DNA of 64,000 nucleotides from NCBI GenBank assembly GCA_040902885.1, contig JBBDWK010000074.1, positions 1 to 64,000 of the forward strand, given 5' to 3'. The DNA is from JBBDWK01 sp040902885 (GTDB lineage: Bacteria > Acidobacteriota > Terriglobia > Bryobacterales > Bryobacteraceae). Positions 1 through 9,107 of this stretch are shown here, piece after piece; the first letter of the stretch is position 1; every line of letters begins with the position of its first letter. Position numbers and translations under genes: made by a program. The notes under the pieces were generated by a model. That model ran no database searches, was not told where the DNA came from, and worked only from the letters and a program-made list of their open reading frames with translations.

Positions 1-94
1 TAGCTGAACATGCCTGACTGTGGTTGATCGTCGTTGCCGCGCATATCGTAAAGACTACCAAAACATTCTGAAGGTATCCTGTTTTAAGGATTTT

Positions 95-2524
95 TCAACA
101 AGTTCCTAGGGCTGCTCTCGGGTCGAGACCCGCCGCGCGGCGTGCGGGCAGCCATGACGCCACGGCGGCGATAACAAAGAAGAATACTGCCATGGCAGCG
201 AAAGTAACTGGATCAGTCGCTCTGACACCGACAAGCATGCTGGTGATCAAGCGCGTGAGCCCGAAAGCCGCGAGGAGGCCGGCCGCGATACCGGCCGCGC
301 TAAGGCGCAGTCCATATCCGACTACAAGATTGAAGATGCTGGCGGGCGTCGCGCCCAGGGCCATCCGGACGCCGATCTCCGCCGTGCGCTGCCGCACTAC
401 GGTTGACAACACTCCGTAAAGCCCCACGCCCGCTAACAGTGCCGCGACCGCTGCGAACACGCCTATGAGGAGCAGCGAAAATCGCGTCTTCGCCTGTGCC
501 CGCTCCACGAGGGTCTCCATCGGCTGCATTTCGGCGATCAAAATATGCGGGTCCGACCGGGCGATCTCCACGCGAACGGGCCCCGCAAGTTTCGCGGGAT
601 CGCCCGCGGCTCGGATAGCCCATCGCGCCGCCTGGCCGTGCCCCAAAAATCCGTCCGTGAAGTAGATCTGTTCCCGCCCGGCCTCGGCGAGGGAAGTCGT
701 ACGCTGATGGGCAACAACGCCAATCACCTCGACCCATTCCGGCTCTCGCGTGCGAATGCGGATGAGGATGCGCTTCCCCACCGCCGATTGGTTTGGGAAA
801 GCCTTTGCCGCCAGCGACTGGTCGACAATCACCACGTTTCGCTCCAGTGCGTTGTCCGCGTCGGTGAATGTGCGTCCCGCGATGAGCGGCGTGCGGAGTG
901 TTTCGAAGTAACCCGGCAGCACGGTTTGCGGTTCGACCGCTTGAAATTTTGTCGGATCGGCCAGTGCCTCTTCCGTGCCCCATCGGATCGAATAGAAGGC
1001 CCCGGCGAGCGGAAACGGACTGGAAGCAGTGACACTTTCGACGCCGGGCAGCGTGCGCAGCCGGGCCTGAGTCTCGCGCATGGAGGCGGCGCGCTGCGGT
1101 TCGTCGCCGCCCCGGCCTCCGAGCAGCAGGAATGTGAGAACGCCCCGCGGATCGTAACCCGGGTCGGTGCGCTGCAATGCGAGGAAGCTGCGAAACATCA
1201 GGCCCGATCCGATGAGCAATACGAAAGAGAGCGCGACCTCCGCGATCACCACGCTGTTGCGCAAGATCCGGCCGCCTCCGAGCCCCGGAGTCCGGCCCGC
1301 GGCCGACAAGAAGCGCATCAGGTTTGGCTGTGCGGCGCGCCACGCGGGCGCCATGCCGAAGATTGCAGCCGCCGCCAGCCCGGCCAGCGCCGTGAAGCCG
1401 AGCACGAGCGGATCGATGGCAATCGACTCGAGGCGCGGCAGATTCGCGGGGGCAATCACGAGCAGTTGACGGATCCCGAACGACGCGAGGCCAAGGCCGA
1501 GGAGCGTGCCCAGCCCCGAGAGCAGCAGGGCTTCGGCCAGCACCTGGCGCACGAGACGCCACCGGCTCGCGCCGAGCGCGGCGCGCATCGCGAGCTCACG
1601 CTCCCGTAGAGACGCGCGGACCAGCAGGAGATTCGCGACGTTTGCGCACGCGATGAGCAGAAGGAAGATTACCGCTCCCATCAGTGAGAGGATGACCGGC
1701 CGGACCTCCGCGACCAGGTACCTCTGCATCGGTTCCACCCGAATGTGGAAGCCGGCGGTCTCATGGAGTCCGTCGTTCCTTCGTATCTCCGCCGCGACCG
1801 CTTCGGCTTCAGCCTGCGCCCGCTCCAGCGTTGCACCGTCCTTCAACCGACCGATCACCCGGAGTCGGACGTTACTTCGTAGGGCGCTGTCGTAGTTCAG
1901 GCGTCCCGCGGTCCAGATGTACGGTGCGCGTTCCACGACAAAACTCGGCGGAAAAAATAGCTCGAGTCCTGGCGCCAGGACACCCACGATTTGGGCGCCG
2001 TTCGTGGTGTTGTGGCCGAGTATGGCCGGGTTGCCGCCGTAGCGCCGCTGCCAGTAGTCGTAACTCAGGATCGCGACCGTTGGCTGGCGCTGGGCAGGTT
2101 GTGCATCCGCCTCCATGAAATCACGGCCGAACGCGATCCTCGCACCCAACAGCCGGAAGAAGTTCGGCGTGACGGTCGCTATGCCAACCTGCTCCGGTGT
2201 GCCATCCTCCTTGCGGAGAATCGAGCGGCTGGTGAAGACGGCGCCGAAATCCTCGAACATTGTCTTCGCGCCGTTCCGCAAATCGATGAAGTTGGCGTTC
2301 GAAAACGGCCAGTCCGTCACGCTGCGCTTTCGGAACTCCCCAAACGTCAATACCAGACGATCCGGATCTTTATAGGGGAGCGGCCGCAGCAGTACGGCGC
2401 TCGCCACACTGAAAATCGCCGTGCTCGCGCCGATGGCCAGCGCGATCGTGACTACCACGGTCGCGGCAAAGACAGGACTATTTCGCAGCATCCGCGCGGC
2501 ATATCTGACATCGGGCCAATCCAT
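95..2524 (-). CDS. ADOP-type fused ABC permease (FtsX/MacB family)
   Basis: An 809-aa membrane protein with two MacB/FtsX halves in one chain. The first TM helix (about residues 18-45) leads into a MacB-type periplasmic core. An FtsX block follows near 275-400 with the motif RERELAMRAALGA, then a second TM/periplasmic section, then a C-terminal FtsX block with RQRTAEIGVRMALGA. Two such E-x-x-x-R-x-ALGA motifs are the mark of the duplicated permeases common in Acidobacteria. These usually lack their own ATPase, and none lies nearby. The ATG at 2524 is chosen because the longer frame would run into the upstream gene, whose stop lies one base away; the two are probably co-transcribed. Substrate is unknown; efflux or lipid/peptide handling is a family-level guess. 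Confidence 0.85.
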   Translation of the reverse strand: MDWPDVRYAARMLRNSPVFAATVVVTIALAIGASTAIFSVASAVLLRPLPYKDPDRLVLTFGEFRKRSVTDWPFSNANFIDLRNGAKTMFEDFGAVFTSRSILRKEDGTPEQVGIATVTPNFFRLLGARIAFGRDFMEADAQPAQRQPTVAILSYDYWQRRYGGNPAILGHNTTNGAQIVGVLAPGLELFFPPSFVVERAPYIWTAGRLNYDSALRSNVRLRVIGRLKDGATLERAQAEAEAVAAEIRRNDGLHETAGFHIRVEPMQRYLVAEVRPVILSLMGAVIFLLLIACANVANLLLVRASLRERELAMRAALGASRWRLVRQVLAEALLLSGLGTLLGLGLASFGIRQLLVIAPANLPRLESIAIDPLVLGFTALAGLAAAAIFGMAPAWRAAQPNLMRFLSAAGRTPGLGGGRILRNSVVIAEVALSFVLLIGSGLMFRSFLALQRTDPGYDPRGVLTFLLLGGRGGDEPQRAASMRETQARLRTLPGVESVTASSPFPLAGAFYSIRWGTEEALADPTKFQAVEPQTVLPGYFETLRTPLIAGRTFTDADNALERNVVIVDQSLAAKAFPNQSAVGKRILIRIRTREPEWVEVIGVVAHQRTTSLAEAGREQIYFTDGFLGHGQAARWAIRAAGDPAKLAGPVRVEIARSDPHILIAEMQPMETLVERAQAKTRFSLLLIGVFAAVAALLAGVGLYGVLSTVVRQRTAEIGVRMALGATPASIFNLVVGYGLRLSAAGIAAGLLAAFGLTRLITSMLVGVRATDPVTFAAMAVFFFVIAAVASWLPARRAAGLDPRAALGTC

Positions 2525-2525
2525 C

Positions 2526-2879
2526 TTACGCCCCCCGCAGCAGCGCTTTGACTCCGTCCACGCCGAGCACCGCCGCATGCTTCGATTCCGGAATCAACCC
2601 TCCGACCGCCTCTTCGAGCGTCTCCGGCTGAAGCCTGCCCAGTTCCTCGCGCGTCTTGCCGGTCATCCACTCTGTCAAAGCAGAGCCGACAGCTATGGAA
2701 GCGGTGCAGCCCCGCGTCCTGTAGCGCGCTTCCGCCACAACCCCTTTCTCGAACCGGGCCGACAGGCGCAGAATGTCTCCGCAGATCGGATTCGATACCT
2801 CGACTGTGATCGCGGGCGCGTCCAGCTCGCCTACATTACGGGGGGCTTTGAAGTGTTCGAGTAAACCCTGGCTGTACAT
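2526..2879 (-). CDS. IscU/NifU-N-like Fe-S scaffold protein, third ligand missing
   Basis: A 117-aa cytosolic protein that covers the IscU/NifU N-terminal fold. It opens with MYSQGLLEHFKAPRNVGEL, typical of the family. Cys33 in NPICGD with Asp35, and Cys58 in RGCTASIA, match the first two cluster ligands and the aspartate that makes clusters labile. The C-terminal region where IscU has His-Cys-Ser reads KHAAVLG, so the His is kept (about 101) and the third Cys is Ala. It may therefore be a degenerate scaffold or carrier. It is followed by the ADOP permease after one base and diverges from a radical SAM gene across only 20 bp. No cysteine desulfurase is in the window. Confidence 0.8.
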   Translation of the reverse strand: MYSQGLLEHFKAPRNVGELDAPAITVEVSNPICGDILRLSARFEKGVVAEARYRTRGCTASIAVGSALTEWMTGKTREELGRLQPETLEEAVGGLIPESKHAAVLGVDGVKALLRGA

Positions 2880-2899
2880 TTATGATCCAATGATGTCTG

Positions 2900-4066
2900 A
2901 TGCCCGTCTGGCAGCAGTACTTCCCAATCTTGAAAGACCGGGTACGCGCGCGGCGCTTCAACTCGCTGTTCCTGTTTGTGACCTCCCGGTGCAACTCCCT
3001 CTGCCGCACCTGCTTCTATTTCGACAAGCTTAACAGTAAAGACGATTTGACGGTCCAGGAGATCGAACGTCTCTCCCACACCGCGCCTCCGTTCCGTAAA
3101 CTGTGGCTTTCCGGGGGCGAGCCGTTTCTGCGCGAGGAACTGGCTGAAATTATCGCTACGTTTGTCCGCCGGAACGGCGTCACGAACGTCAACCTGCCCA
3201 CCAACGGACTGCTTCCGGAGAAGATCTTTCGTTCCATGGACAAAGTGGTGAAGCTTTGCCCGGACGTGTCCATCGACCTGAACTTCTCTCTCGACGGCCT
3301 TGCCAATACGCACGATGCCATCCGTGGCGTCCCGAGCAACTTCGTACGCACGCTGGCCACCATGAAGGAAGCCGAAAAACGTTATCGCGGCATACGCAGG
3401 CTGCGCCGCAACGTGCTGACCGTCATTACGCGCGAGAACTACGACGAGATCGTGTCGCTGGGGCTGCACCTGATGGAGAACGCGGACATTGACGGGCAGT
3501 ACTTTGAAGTCGTGCGCGGCGCCGCGCCGGATCCCACGCTCAAGAACCTGACCCAGGAAGGCGTGCGCGCGCTGCATCGCCGCCTCATGCCGTTCCACCG
3601 GCATTACGCGAAGCGGCTGTTCGCGCACCTGCCGGCGGGCGTCCGGCAGTTCGCCACTATGTACTATCTGGGCAACCTGCGCTTCCACTTCGACCTGCAC
3701 GAGGAGAGCCTGGAGCGGCCGGCCGAGTGGCCCATGCCCTGCACGGCGGGAGAGACCTCCATCGTCATCGACCACAATGGCAAGTTTCGGGCGTGCGAAA
3801 TGCGAGGCATCGTCGGCGACCTGCACGACTTTGATTTCGACGTGGCCGGCGCCCTGGCTTCCCCGGCGATGCGCACCGAGGTGGACGCCATTCCCAAGGC
3901 CAATTGCTGGTGCACGCACAGTTGTTTCATTCAGGACAGCTCGAAGTTCTCACCGTCCGTGCAACTGTTCACAGTACCGTGGGCCTGGCTGCGCCAGCGC
4001 ATCGACCGCCTGCCCGATCTGCCAGTCTCTGAAGTGAAGCGCTTCAAAGCCCTGGAGATGAATTAG
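2900..4066 (+). CDS. Radical SAM protein with C-terminal cysteine-rich (SPASM/twitch-like) region
   Basis: A 388-aa protein. The CxxxCxxC motif at Cys31, Cys35 and Cys38 (RCNSLCRTC) binds the SAM-cleaving 4Fe-4S cluster, followed by the glycine-rich WLSGGEPF. Five more cysteines near 281, 299, 336, 338 and 342 suggest an auxiliary cluster of the SPASM/twitch kind, as in peptide- or sugar-modifying radical enzymes. Substrate cannot be told. No Shine-Dalgarno sequence precedes the ATG, but a TATGAT hexamer at 2881-2886 leaves only a very short leader. It diverges from the IscU-like gene, and its stop overlaps the stop of the convergent peptidase in a shared TTAG. Confidence 0.85.
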   Translation: MPVWQQYFPILKDRVRARRFNSLFLFVTSRCNSLCRTCFYFDKLNSKDDLTVQEIERLSHTAPPFRKLWLSGGEPFLREELAEIIATFVRRNGVTNVNLPTNGLLPEKIFRSMDKVVKLCPDVSIDLNFSLDGLANTHDAIRGVPSNFVRTLATMKEAEKRYRGIRRLRRNVLTVITRENYDEIVSLGLHLMENADIDGQYFEVVRGAAPDPTLKNLTQEGVRALHRRLMPFHRHYAKRLFAHLPAGVRQFATMYYLGNLRFHFDLHEESLERPAEWPMPCTAGETSIVIDHNGKFRACEMRGIVGDLHDFDFDVAGALASPAMRTEVDAIPKANCWCTHSCFIQDSSKFSPSVQLFTVPWAWLRQRIDRLPDLPVSEVKRFKALEMN

Positions 4067-6135
4067 CGGCGGTCCCCCACGCCCAGCTGCCAGTACAAAA
4101 AGCTCAACTCGTCCGTGGCCACCTCGATCTGCTTGCTCACCGGCATCCCGCTCGAATGGCCCGCCTTCTCGTCGTAAAGCAGCAGAATCGGTTTGTCCGA
4201 CCCGGTTTTGGCTTGCAGCATGGCTGTCATCTTGCGGCCGTGCAACGGGTCCACGCGCGTGTCGCCGTCTCCGGTGACCATCAGCAGCGGCGGATACTTC
4301 ACGCCGCTCTTCACCTGGTGATACGGCGAGTAGGCGCGCAGATAGCGGAACTGCTCCGCGTCGTCGGACGATCCATATTCGGGCACCCAGAATCGCGCAA
4401 CCAGGAACTTGTGATAGCGGATCATGTCTAGCAGCGGATAGCGGCAGATCACCGCGCCGAACAGCTCCGGCCGCTGGGTGATGGCCGCGCCAACCAAAAG
4501 GCCTCCATTGCTGCCCCCGGTAATCGCCAGACGCTCCGGCTTCGTGTACTTGTTGGCGATCAGCCACTCCGCGGCCGCGATGAAGTCGTCGAAGACATTC
4601 TGCTTGTTCGCGCGCATTCCGGCCTTGTGCCACTCTTCGCCGAATTCCAGCCCGCCGCGCAGGTTGGCCAGCGCAAACACGCCGCCGCGCTCGGCCCACA
4701 GGGCTGCGGTGGCGGAAAAGCCCGGTGTGTTGCTTAGCGCAAAGCCGCCATAACCAGTCAGCATGACAGGCCGCTGCCCGTCCAGTTGGATGCCCTTCCG
4801 GTGCAGCAGGAACATGGGCACCTTGGTTCCGTCCTTTGACGTGTACCACTCCTGGCGCACTTCGAGCTGGCTCGAATCGATGGGCGCCTCCGGCTTCGCC
4901 CAAACTTCCTGTCCGCCCTTGGCGACGTCATAAAGGTAGATCGTGGGAGGAACGTGAAATGACGCGAACTGCAGAAAGACCTGGTTGCTCTCCCATCTGC
5001 CGGAGACCGATTTCACGCTGCCCAACGCGGGGAACTTGACCTCGCGAACGTATTTTCCCGCGTGCGTGAAGACCTTCATCCGGGAAGTGACGTTTTCCAG
5101 GTAGTGCACGAAGAGGTGGCCGCCCGCCGTGGTCATCTCCTCAAGGACCGATTTCCCTTCCGGAACGATCTCGCGCCAGTTTGCCCGGTCGGGCTTCTTG
5201 AGATCGACGGCCAGCACGCGTCCGTTGGGCGCATTCCAGTTGGTATGAACAAAGAGCTGGTCTCCGCCAATCTCGCCCAGGAACCGCGCGGAAACATCGT
5301 TGACGATCGGCTTCAGCGGGCCGCCGGAGGCCAGATCCTGAATGTAAATCTCGGTCTTGTCCGCCGAAGACCCGTGGATGACGTGAATCAGCAGATAACG
5401 CCCGTCCTCGGAGATGGAGGGAAAGGCAATCTCGGTCGCTCCGCGGCCCTCGCCAAACAGCACCGGATCGCGCGCGTGGTCCGTTCCCCGTGCGTGGTAA
5501 TAGATGCGCGGGCCGGATGCGCCATAGCGGCCGTAGTAGAAGCCGCTCTTGTCCGGCTTAAAGGAAATCGAGGTGTAGCGTCCCTTAGGCAGCGCATCGC
5601 CCAGATCCTTCTTCGTCTCCACATCCAGCAGCATGATGGAGACCTCGTCTTCGCCGCCCTGTTGCCGGCCGATAGCGGCGATAGCGCCGTCGTCTGAAAT
5701 GCCGGAGATGCGAACCGAAGTAGTCCGGTCCGGGCTCAACGGATGCGGGTCCAGCAGCACCTCGTCCTTGCCTCGCGGGCCCTCGCGCGTGTAGAGAACG
5801 AACTGCTCCTGGCCCGCCAGCCGCTTCGAGAAGAAGTAGCGTCCATGGCGCTCCGAAGGCACATTCACCGTATCGACCTTCAGGAGTTCGCCCAGCCGCT
5901 TGGAGAGCGCATCCCGTCCGGGCAGCGCATCCAGCTTCGACCGCGTGTAGCGATTCTGCTCGCCGATCCACGCGCGAGTCTCGGGCGCTTTCTGGTCTTC
6001 CAGCCACCGGTAGGGGTCGGTGAGCTCGACCCCGTGCAGGGTCTCCTTTACATCGACAATCCGCGTCTTTGGCAGATTGGCGGCAGTCAGGACAGTGGAA
6101 ACGGCGGTCAAAATCAGGGCATTACGCAACGTCAT
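4063..6135 (-). CDS. Prolyl oligopeptidase family serine peptidase (S9A)
   Basis: A 690-aa protein with an N-terminal signal-like segment (TLRNALILTAVSTVLTAA), so probably periplasmic. The N-terminal half is the beta-propeller that gates the active site, opening with DPYRWLEDQ. The C-terminal half is an alpha/beta hydrolase with nucleophile Ser in GGSNGG (about 542), Asp in GDGDTRV (about 625) and His in KAGHSSG (about 660). It would cleave small proline-containing peptides. The start at 6135 has GGAG nine bases upstream and overlaps the end of the preceding gene by 14 bases, suggesting translational coupling. Length is close to that of characterised prolyl oligopeptidases (about 700 aa). Confidence 0.93.
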   Translation of the reverse strand: MTLRNALILTAVSTVLTAANLPKTRIVDVKETLHGVELTDPYRWLEDQKAPETRAWIGEQNRYTRSKLDALPGRDALSKRLGELLKVDTVNVPSERHGRYFFSKRLAGQEQFVLYTREGPRGKDEVLLDPHPLSPDRTTSVRISGISDDGAIAAIGRQQGGEDEVSIMLLDVETKKDLGDALPKGRYTSISFKPDKSGFYYGRYGASGPRIYYHARGTDHARDPVLFGEGRGATEIAFPSISEDGRYLLIHVIHGSSADKTEIYIQDLASGGPLKPIVNDVSARFLGEIGGDQLFVHTNWNAPNGRVLAVDLKKPDRANWREIVPEGKSVLEEMTTAGGHLFVHYLENVTSRMKVFTHAGKYVREVKFPALGSVKSVSGRWESNQVFLQFASFHVPPTIYLYDVAKGGQEVWAKPEAPIDSSQLEVRQEWYTSKDGTKVPMFLLHRKGIQLDGQRPVMLTGYGGFALSNTPGFSATAALWAERGGVFALANLRGGLEFGEEWHKAGMRANKQNVFDDFIAAAEWLIANKYTKPERLAITGGSNGGLLVGAAITQRPELFGAVICRYPLLDMIRYHKFLVARFWVPEYGSSDDAEQFRYLRAYSPYHQVKSGVKYPPLLMVTGDGDTRVDPLHGRKMTAMLQAKTGSDKPILLLYDEKAGHSSGMPVSKQIEVATDELSFLYWQLGVGDRR

Positions 6136-6511
6136 ACAGCACAGCTCCAAACTTCGAGCCAATCAGCGTGTTCTCGATGGTCGGCCAAACCCGCTGATGC
6201 TCGTCGGCGGCCACCCACTGTTTGCGATGCTCCTCGGTTTCGAAGCTGACGATCAGCCGGTAATTCGATTTGCCGGGCGCATCGCCCTTCAATGCCGAAC
6301 GCAGCTTCAGCAGCTTCACCTCGACAAAACCCGGCTGCTTGGTGATCACCGGATGAAACGTCTTGTGGTAGTTGTTGACCATCTGCTTCTCTTTGGCAGG
6401 GTCCACTTCCAGATCGACGTGTAATTGAATCGCTTTGGTCACGGCGGCGGCGGGCATGCCGGATGCGGCCCCGGCGGCGGCCATAGTCTTCAGATACTTC
6501 CTGCGGTCCAT
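6122..6511 (-). CDS. Tat-exported ABM-like (dimeric alpha/beta barrel) protein
   Basis: A 129-aa protein starting MDRRKYLKTMAAAGAASG, a short twin-arginine signal with an Ala-rich core. The rest resembles the antibiotic biosynthesis monooxygenase/ferredoxin-like fold: a beta strand, a long helix, then GFVEVKLLKL and a strand SNYRLIVSFET. No catalytic residues are assignable, so the function is open; a small cofactor-free oxygenase or a binding protein are both possible. The ATG at 6511 has GAGAGG upstream; an in-frame GTG at 6520 is less likely. It is the first gene of an operon with the prolyl oligopeptidase. Confidence 0.7.
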   Translation of the reverse strand: MDRRKYLKTMAAAGAASGMPAAAVTKAIQLHVDLEVDPAKEKQMVNNYHKTFHPVITKQPGFVEVKLLKLRSALKGDAPGKSNYRLIVSFETEEHRKQWVAADEHQRVWPTIENTLIGSKFGAVLYDVA

Positions 6512-6602
6512 CGGTTTCACCTCTCGTATAGGGGCAGGCTACCATGTTTCCTCAAGGCGCGCCGTCCCCTTGTGGCGCAGGCTCTTGCGGGCTCGAGCGG
6601 GT

Positions 6603-6608
6603 TACAAT
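6603..6608 (+). promoter_or_regulatory. Candidate -10 element (TACAAT) for the DtxR-type regulator
   Basis: TACAAT lies nine bases before the GTG start at 6618. No good -35 hexamer is seen 16-18 bases upstream. If used, transcription would begin at or near the start codon and the AAGGAGG between would be at the very end of the leader. Confidence 0.3.
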
Positions 6609-6617
6609 CAAGGAGGC

Positions 6618-7310
6618 GTGAAGATCACGATCTCCAAAGAGAACTATCTGAAAGCCATCGCGGAGGCGCAATCGGAAGGTGAAACAGTCATCGCCGCCAC
6701 CTTGTCGCGATGGTTGAACGTGTCGCCGCCGGCCGTCACCATGGCCATCAAGCGGCTTAAGCGGGATGCCCTGATCTACGTCGGCGCTGAGGGCGAAATC
6801 ACGCTGACGCCGGCCGGCCGCGAGATCGCCAGCCAGCTCCTCAACCGCCATCACCTGATCGAGCGCATGCTCACCGAAATCTTCGGAATGGAATGGTACA
6901 AGGTCCACGATGAAGCCGAGCAGCTCGAGCACGCGGTATCGGCCGACTTCGAGCGCAAGCTGGTGGAGAGACTGGGTTCGAGCGAAGCCTGTCCGCACGG
7001 CAATCTGGTGGGACTGGATACCCCGGAAGACCGGCGGAGGCGCGGCTTAAGACCTCTTGACGAGGGGCGCGCGGAAGAAATGCTGGGCGTAGTGAGCGTA
7101 TTCGAGCGCGACCGCCAGTTGCTCGAGTATCTGGAGGACCTGGGCGTGCGGCCGGGCGTCGCCGTAAACGTGGTCTCGCGAAACTACGACGACACCGTCA
7201 CCCTGCGAATCGACGGGCGCAGCATCCATCTGGGCCGCAGCGCCGCCAGCAAGATCTGGGTAAAGCCGGTAAACAGCGGCGACCCAATCCCCAGCAACCA
7301 GCAGTCTTAG
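6618..7310 (+). CDS. DtxR/MntR-family metal-dependent transcriptional regulator
   Basis: A 230-aa regulator. The N-terminal winged helix spans about residues 5-65 (PPAVTMAIKRLKRD is the recognition region). The dimerisation/metal domain contains NRHHLIERML and VHDEAEQLEHAVS. A C-terminal SH3/FeoA-like domain starts near 155. At the position where iron-sensing DtxR has Cys102 this protein has Glu101, as in manganese-sensing MntR; the first-helix ligand position is Asn9 (ENYLKAI). It is therefore more likely a Mn2+ or mixed sensor. GTG start with AAGGAGG only one base away. It is convergent with fabH, the stops sharing TTAG. Confidence 0.88.
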   Translation: MKITISKENYLKAIAEAQSEGETVIAATLSRWLNVSPPAVTMAIKRLKRDALIYVGAEGEITLTPAGREIASQLLNRHHLIERMLTEIFGMEWYKVHDEAEQLEHAVSADFERKLVERLGSSEACPHGNLVGLDTPEDRRRRGLRPLDEGRAEEMLGVVSVFERDRQLLEYLEDLGVRPGVAVNVVSRNYDDTVTLRIDGRSIHLGRSAASKIWVKPVNSGDPIPSNQQS

Positions 7311-8305
7311 TAAGCCCAGCGCCACAGACCCGCGCCGGCGGTGTAGCCCGCGCCGACAGCCGCAAAAAGCACCAGGTCCCCTTTCTGGAGCCGGCCGCTT
7401 TCGAGCGCGTCATGAGTGGCCAGGGGAATCGTTCCGCCGGTCGTGTTGCCGAAGCGATCGATATTGATGACTACCTTGTCGCAACCGATGCCCAGGCGCT
7501 CCGCGGTGGCGGTGATAATCCGCCGGTTGGCCTGGTGCGGAATCAGAAGCTTCACGTCCCCGACCCCGAACCCGTTGCGCGCCAGGAGCTCCTGAGACAA
7601 CTCGTACATTTTCTTCACCGCGTACTTGAAGACCTGCTGGCCTTCCTGATGGACATAATGCAGCCCCCGGTCCACCGTCTCGTGGGTGGAGGGCATGCGG
7701 CTGCCGCCGGCGGGCATCTTCAGGAAGTCCCCGCCGGAGCCGTCGATCTCGCCCAGAAAGTCGATGTATCCGCAGTCCGGCGCATCGGCTTTCCCGGCCG
7801 TCTCCACCAGGAACGCTCCGGCGCCGTCCCCGAACAGCACGCAGGTGGAGCGGTCCTTATAGTCGATGATGCGGCTCATGGTGTCTGCGCCGATCACCAG
7901 GACCTTTCGGTTCGAGCCGGAGCGAACCAGTTGCGCCGCCGTGTTGAGGCCGTACAAGAAACCGGAGCATGCCGCGATGAGATCGAAACCCCAGGCGCCG
8001 GTAGCGCCGATGCGGTTCTGCACCAGACATGCCGTTGACGGAAAAAACATGTCCGGCGTGACCGTGCAAACCAGGATCGCGTCCAGCTCCCTCGCTTCGA
8101 TTCCCCGGCAGTCGAGAGCGGCCCGCGCCGCCTCCACCGCCAGATCGGACGTTGCAACCCCGGGACCGGCGATGTGCCGCTCCGATATGCCCGTCCGCTC
8201 CATGATCCACTGGTCGCTTGTCTCCACCAGTCTTTCAAGATCCTGGTTGGTGAGAACGCGCGGGGGAGCGTAGCATCCCACGGCGCTGATTTTGGCTCTG
8301 GGCAA
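7307..8305 (-). CDS. fabH: Beta-ketoacyl-ACP synthase III (KAS III)
   Basis: Condenses acyl-CoA with malonyl-ACP to start fatty acid synthesis. The active-site triad is visible: Cys in AACSGFLYGL, His in IPHQANRR and Asn in GNTTGG, plus the family N-terminus SAVGCYAPPRVLTN and C-terminus GAGYTAGAGLWRWAY. The TTG at 8305 is preferred (332 aa) because GAGG sits five bases upstream; a TTG at 8335 has no ribosome-binding site. The gene stands alone, without other fab genes. It is divergent from the SprT-like gene across a short AT-rich region (8306-8364) that must hold both promoters. Confidence 0.93.
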   Translation of the reverse strand: MPRAKISAVGCYAPPRVLTNQDLERLVETSDQWIMERTGISERHIAGPGVATSDLAVEAARAALDCRGIEARELDAILVCTVTPDMFFPSTACLVQNRIGATGAWGFDLIAACSGFLYGLNTAAQLVRSGSNRKVLVIGADTMSRIIDYKDRSTCVLFGDGAGAFLVETAGKADAPDCGYIDFLGEIDGSGGDFLKMPAGGSRMPSTHETVDRGLHYVHQEGQQVFKYAVKKMYELSQELLARNGFGVGDVKLLIPHQANRRIITATAERLGIGCDKVVINIDRFGNTTGGTIPLATHDALESGRLQKGDLVLFAAVGAGYTAGAGLWRWAY

Positions 8306-8364
8306 AAAATCCTCGGTTTCCTGAAAAAGTGGCAATTCAACTTAATATGTTAAATTCGAGAGAA

Positions 8365-9102
8365 ATGCAAGACCCGGACGGCATTGAGCTGGTTGGCGGC
8401 ATCCAGAGCGCCCTGTTTTTCGAGACTCCGGCTGAGATCTACACTCGTGTATTCCGCGAGTTGAAGCCGCGGACCCGGCCCCCCGAAATCCGGGTCGAGT
8501 TCTGCCGCTTCGCGAACGCCGACAGCTTCGTCAAACTCGCGGGAGACGGCTTGAGCGTGCGCATCTGCGATATCTTCGAAGGGGCTCCCGCGCCGGTGAC
8601 GGAAGCTCTCGCCCACATTCTGCTCGGCAAGCTCTTCCGGAAGCCGATTCCCAAGGCGTATTCCTACCGCTACCGGATGTACCTCTGCCGGCGAGACGTG
8701 CGCCGCCAGATGCAGCTGGTAAAGCAGATCCGGGGCCGGAAGTTTCTATCCGGCTCGGAAGGCGCGCATTACGACCTGAACGAGGTTTTCGAACTGCTGA
8801 ACGTAAACCACTTCGACGGATTGATGGGCCGCCCGTTGCTCGGATGGAGCCGCCGGCCTTCGCGGAGCCTGCTCGGCCATTACGATCCCTCGCACAACGC
8901 CATCGTCATCAGCCGCATCTTCGATGATCCGGCCCTGCCCCAGCTGGCATTGGAGTACGTAATGTTCCACGAGATGCTGCATCTCCGCTTCCCGGTGAAT
9001 CACGTGGCGGGACGCCGCAGGGTACACACACGGGAGTTCCGGGAGGCCGAAAAGACCTTCCCGCGATTGAGAGAAGCCAAAGAGATTTTGAAACGCCTGT
9101 AG
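8365..9102 (+). CDS. SprT-like zinc metallopeptidase-domain protein
   Basis: About 245 aa, probably cytosolic as no signal is seen. The C-terminal third carries FHEMLHLRFPVNH, an HExxH zinc site with a downstream conserved His (HTREFREAEKTFPRL), as in SprT/Spartan-like and YgjP-like domains. The N-terminal ~130 residues have no recognised domain. The ATG at 8365 follows GAGAG closely; an in-frame ATG at 8347 overlaps an AT-rich -10-like TAATAT. The gene ends just before a strong hairpin. Substrate is unknown. Confidence 0.72.
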   Translation: MQDPDGIELVGGIQSALFFETPAEIYTRVFRELKPRTRPPEIRVEFCRFANADSFVKLAGDGLSVRICDIFEGAPAPVTEALAHILLGKLFRKPIPKAYSYRYRMYLCRRDVRRQMQLVKQIRGRKFLSGSEGAHYDLNEVFELLNVNHFDGLMGRPLLGWSRRPSRSLLGHYDPSHNAIVISRIFDDPALPQLALEYVMFHEMLHLRFPVNHVAGRRRVHTREFREAEKTFPRLREAKEILKRL

Positions 9103-9107
9103 ATCAA

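Noticed and set aside
1..94. Possible gene end at the left window edge
   Set aside because: No frame with coding character reaches the edge; a weak ATCCT/AGGAT pairing after the ADOP stop is too short to call a terminator.
300..1562. Long Arg/Ala/Gly-rich ORFs overlapping the ADOP gene, on both strands
   Set aside because: They are out of frame with a clear permease, have composition typical of G+C-rich shadow frames and no motif or start signal.
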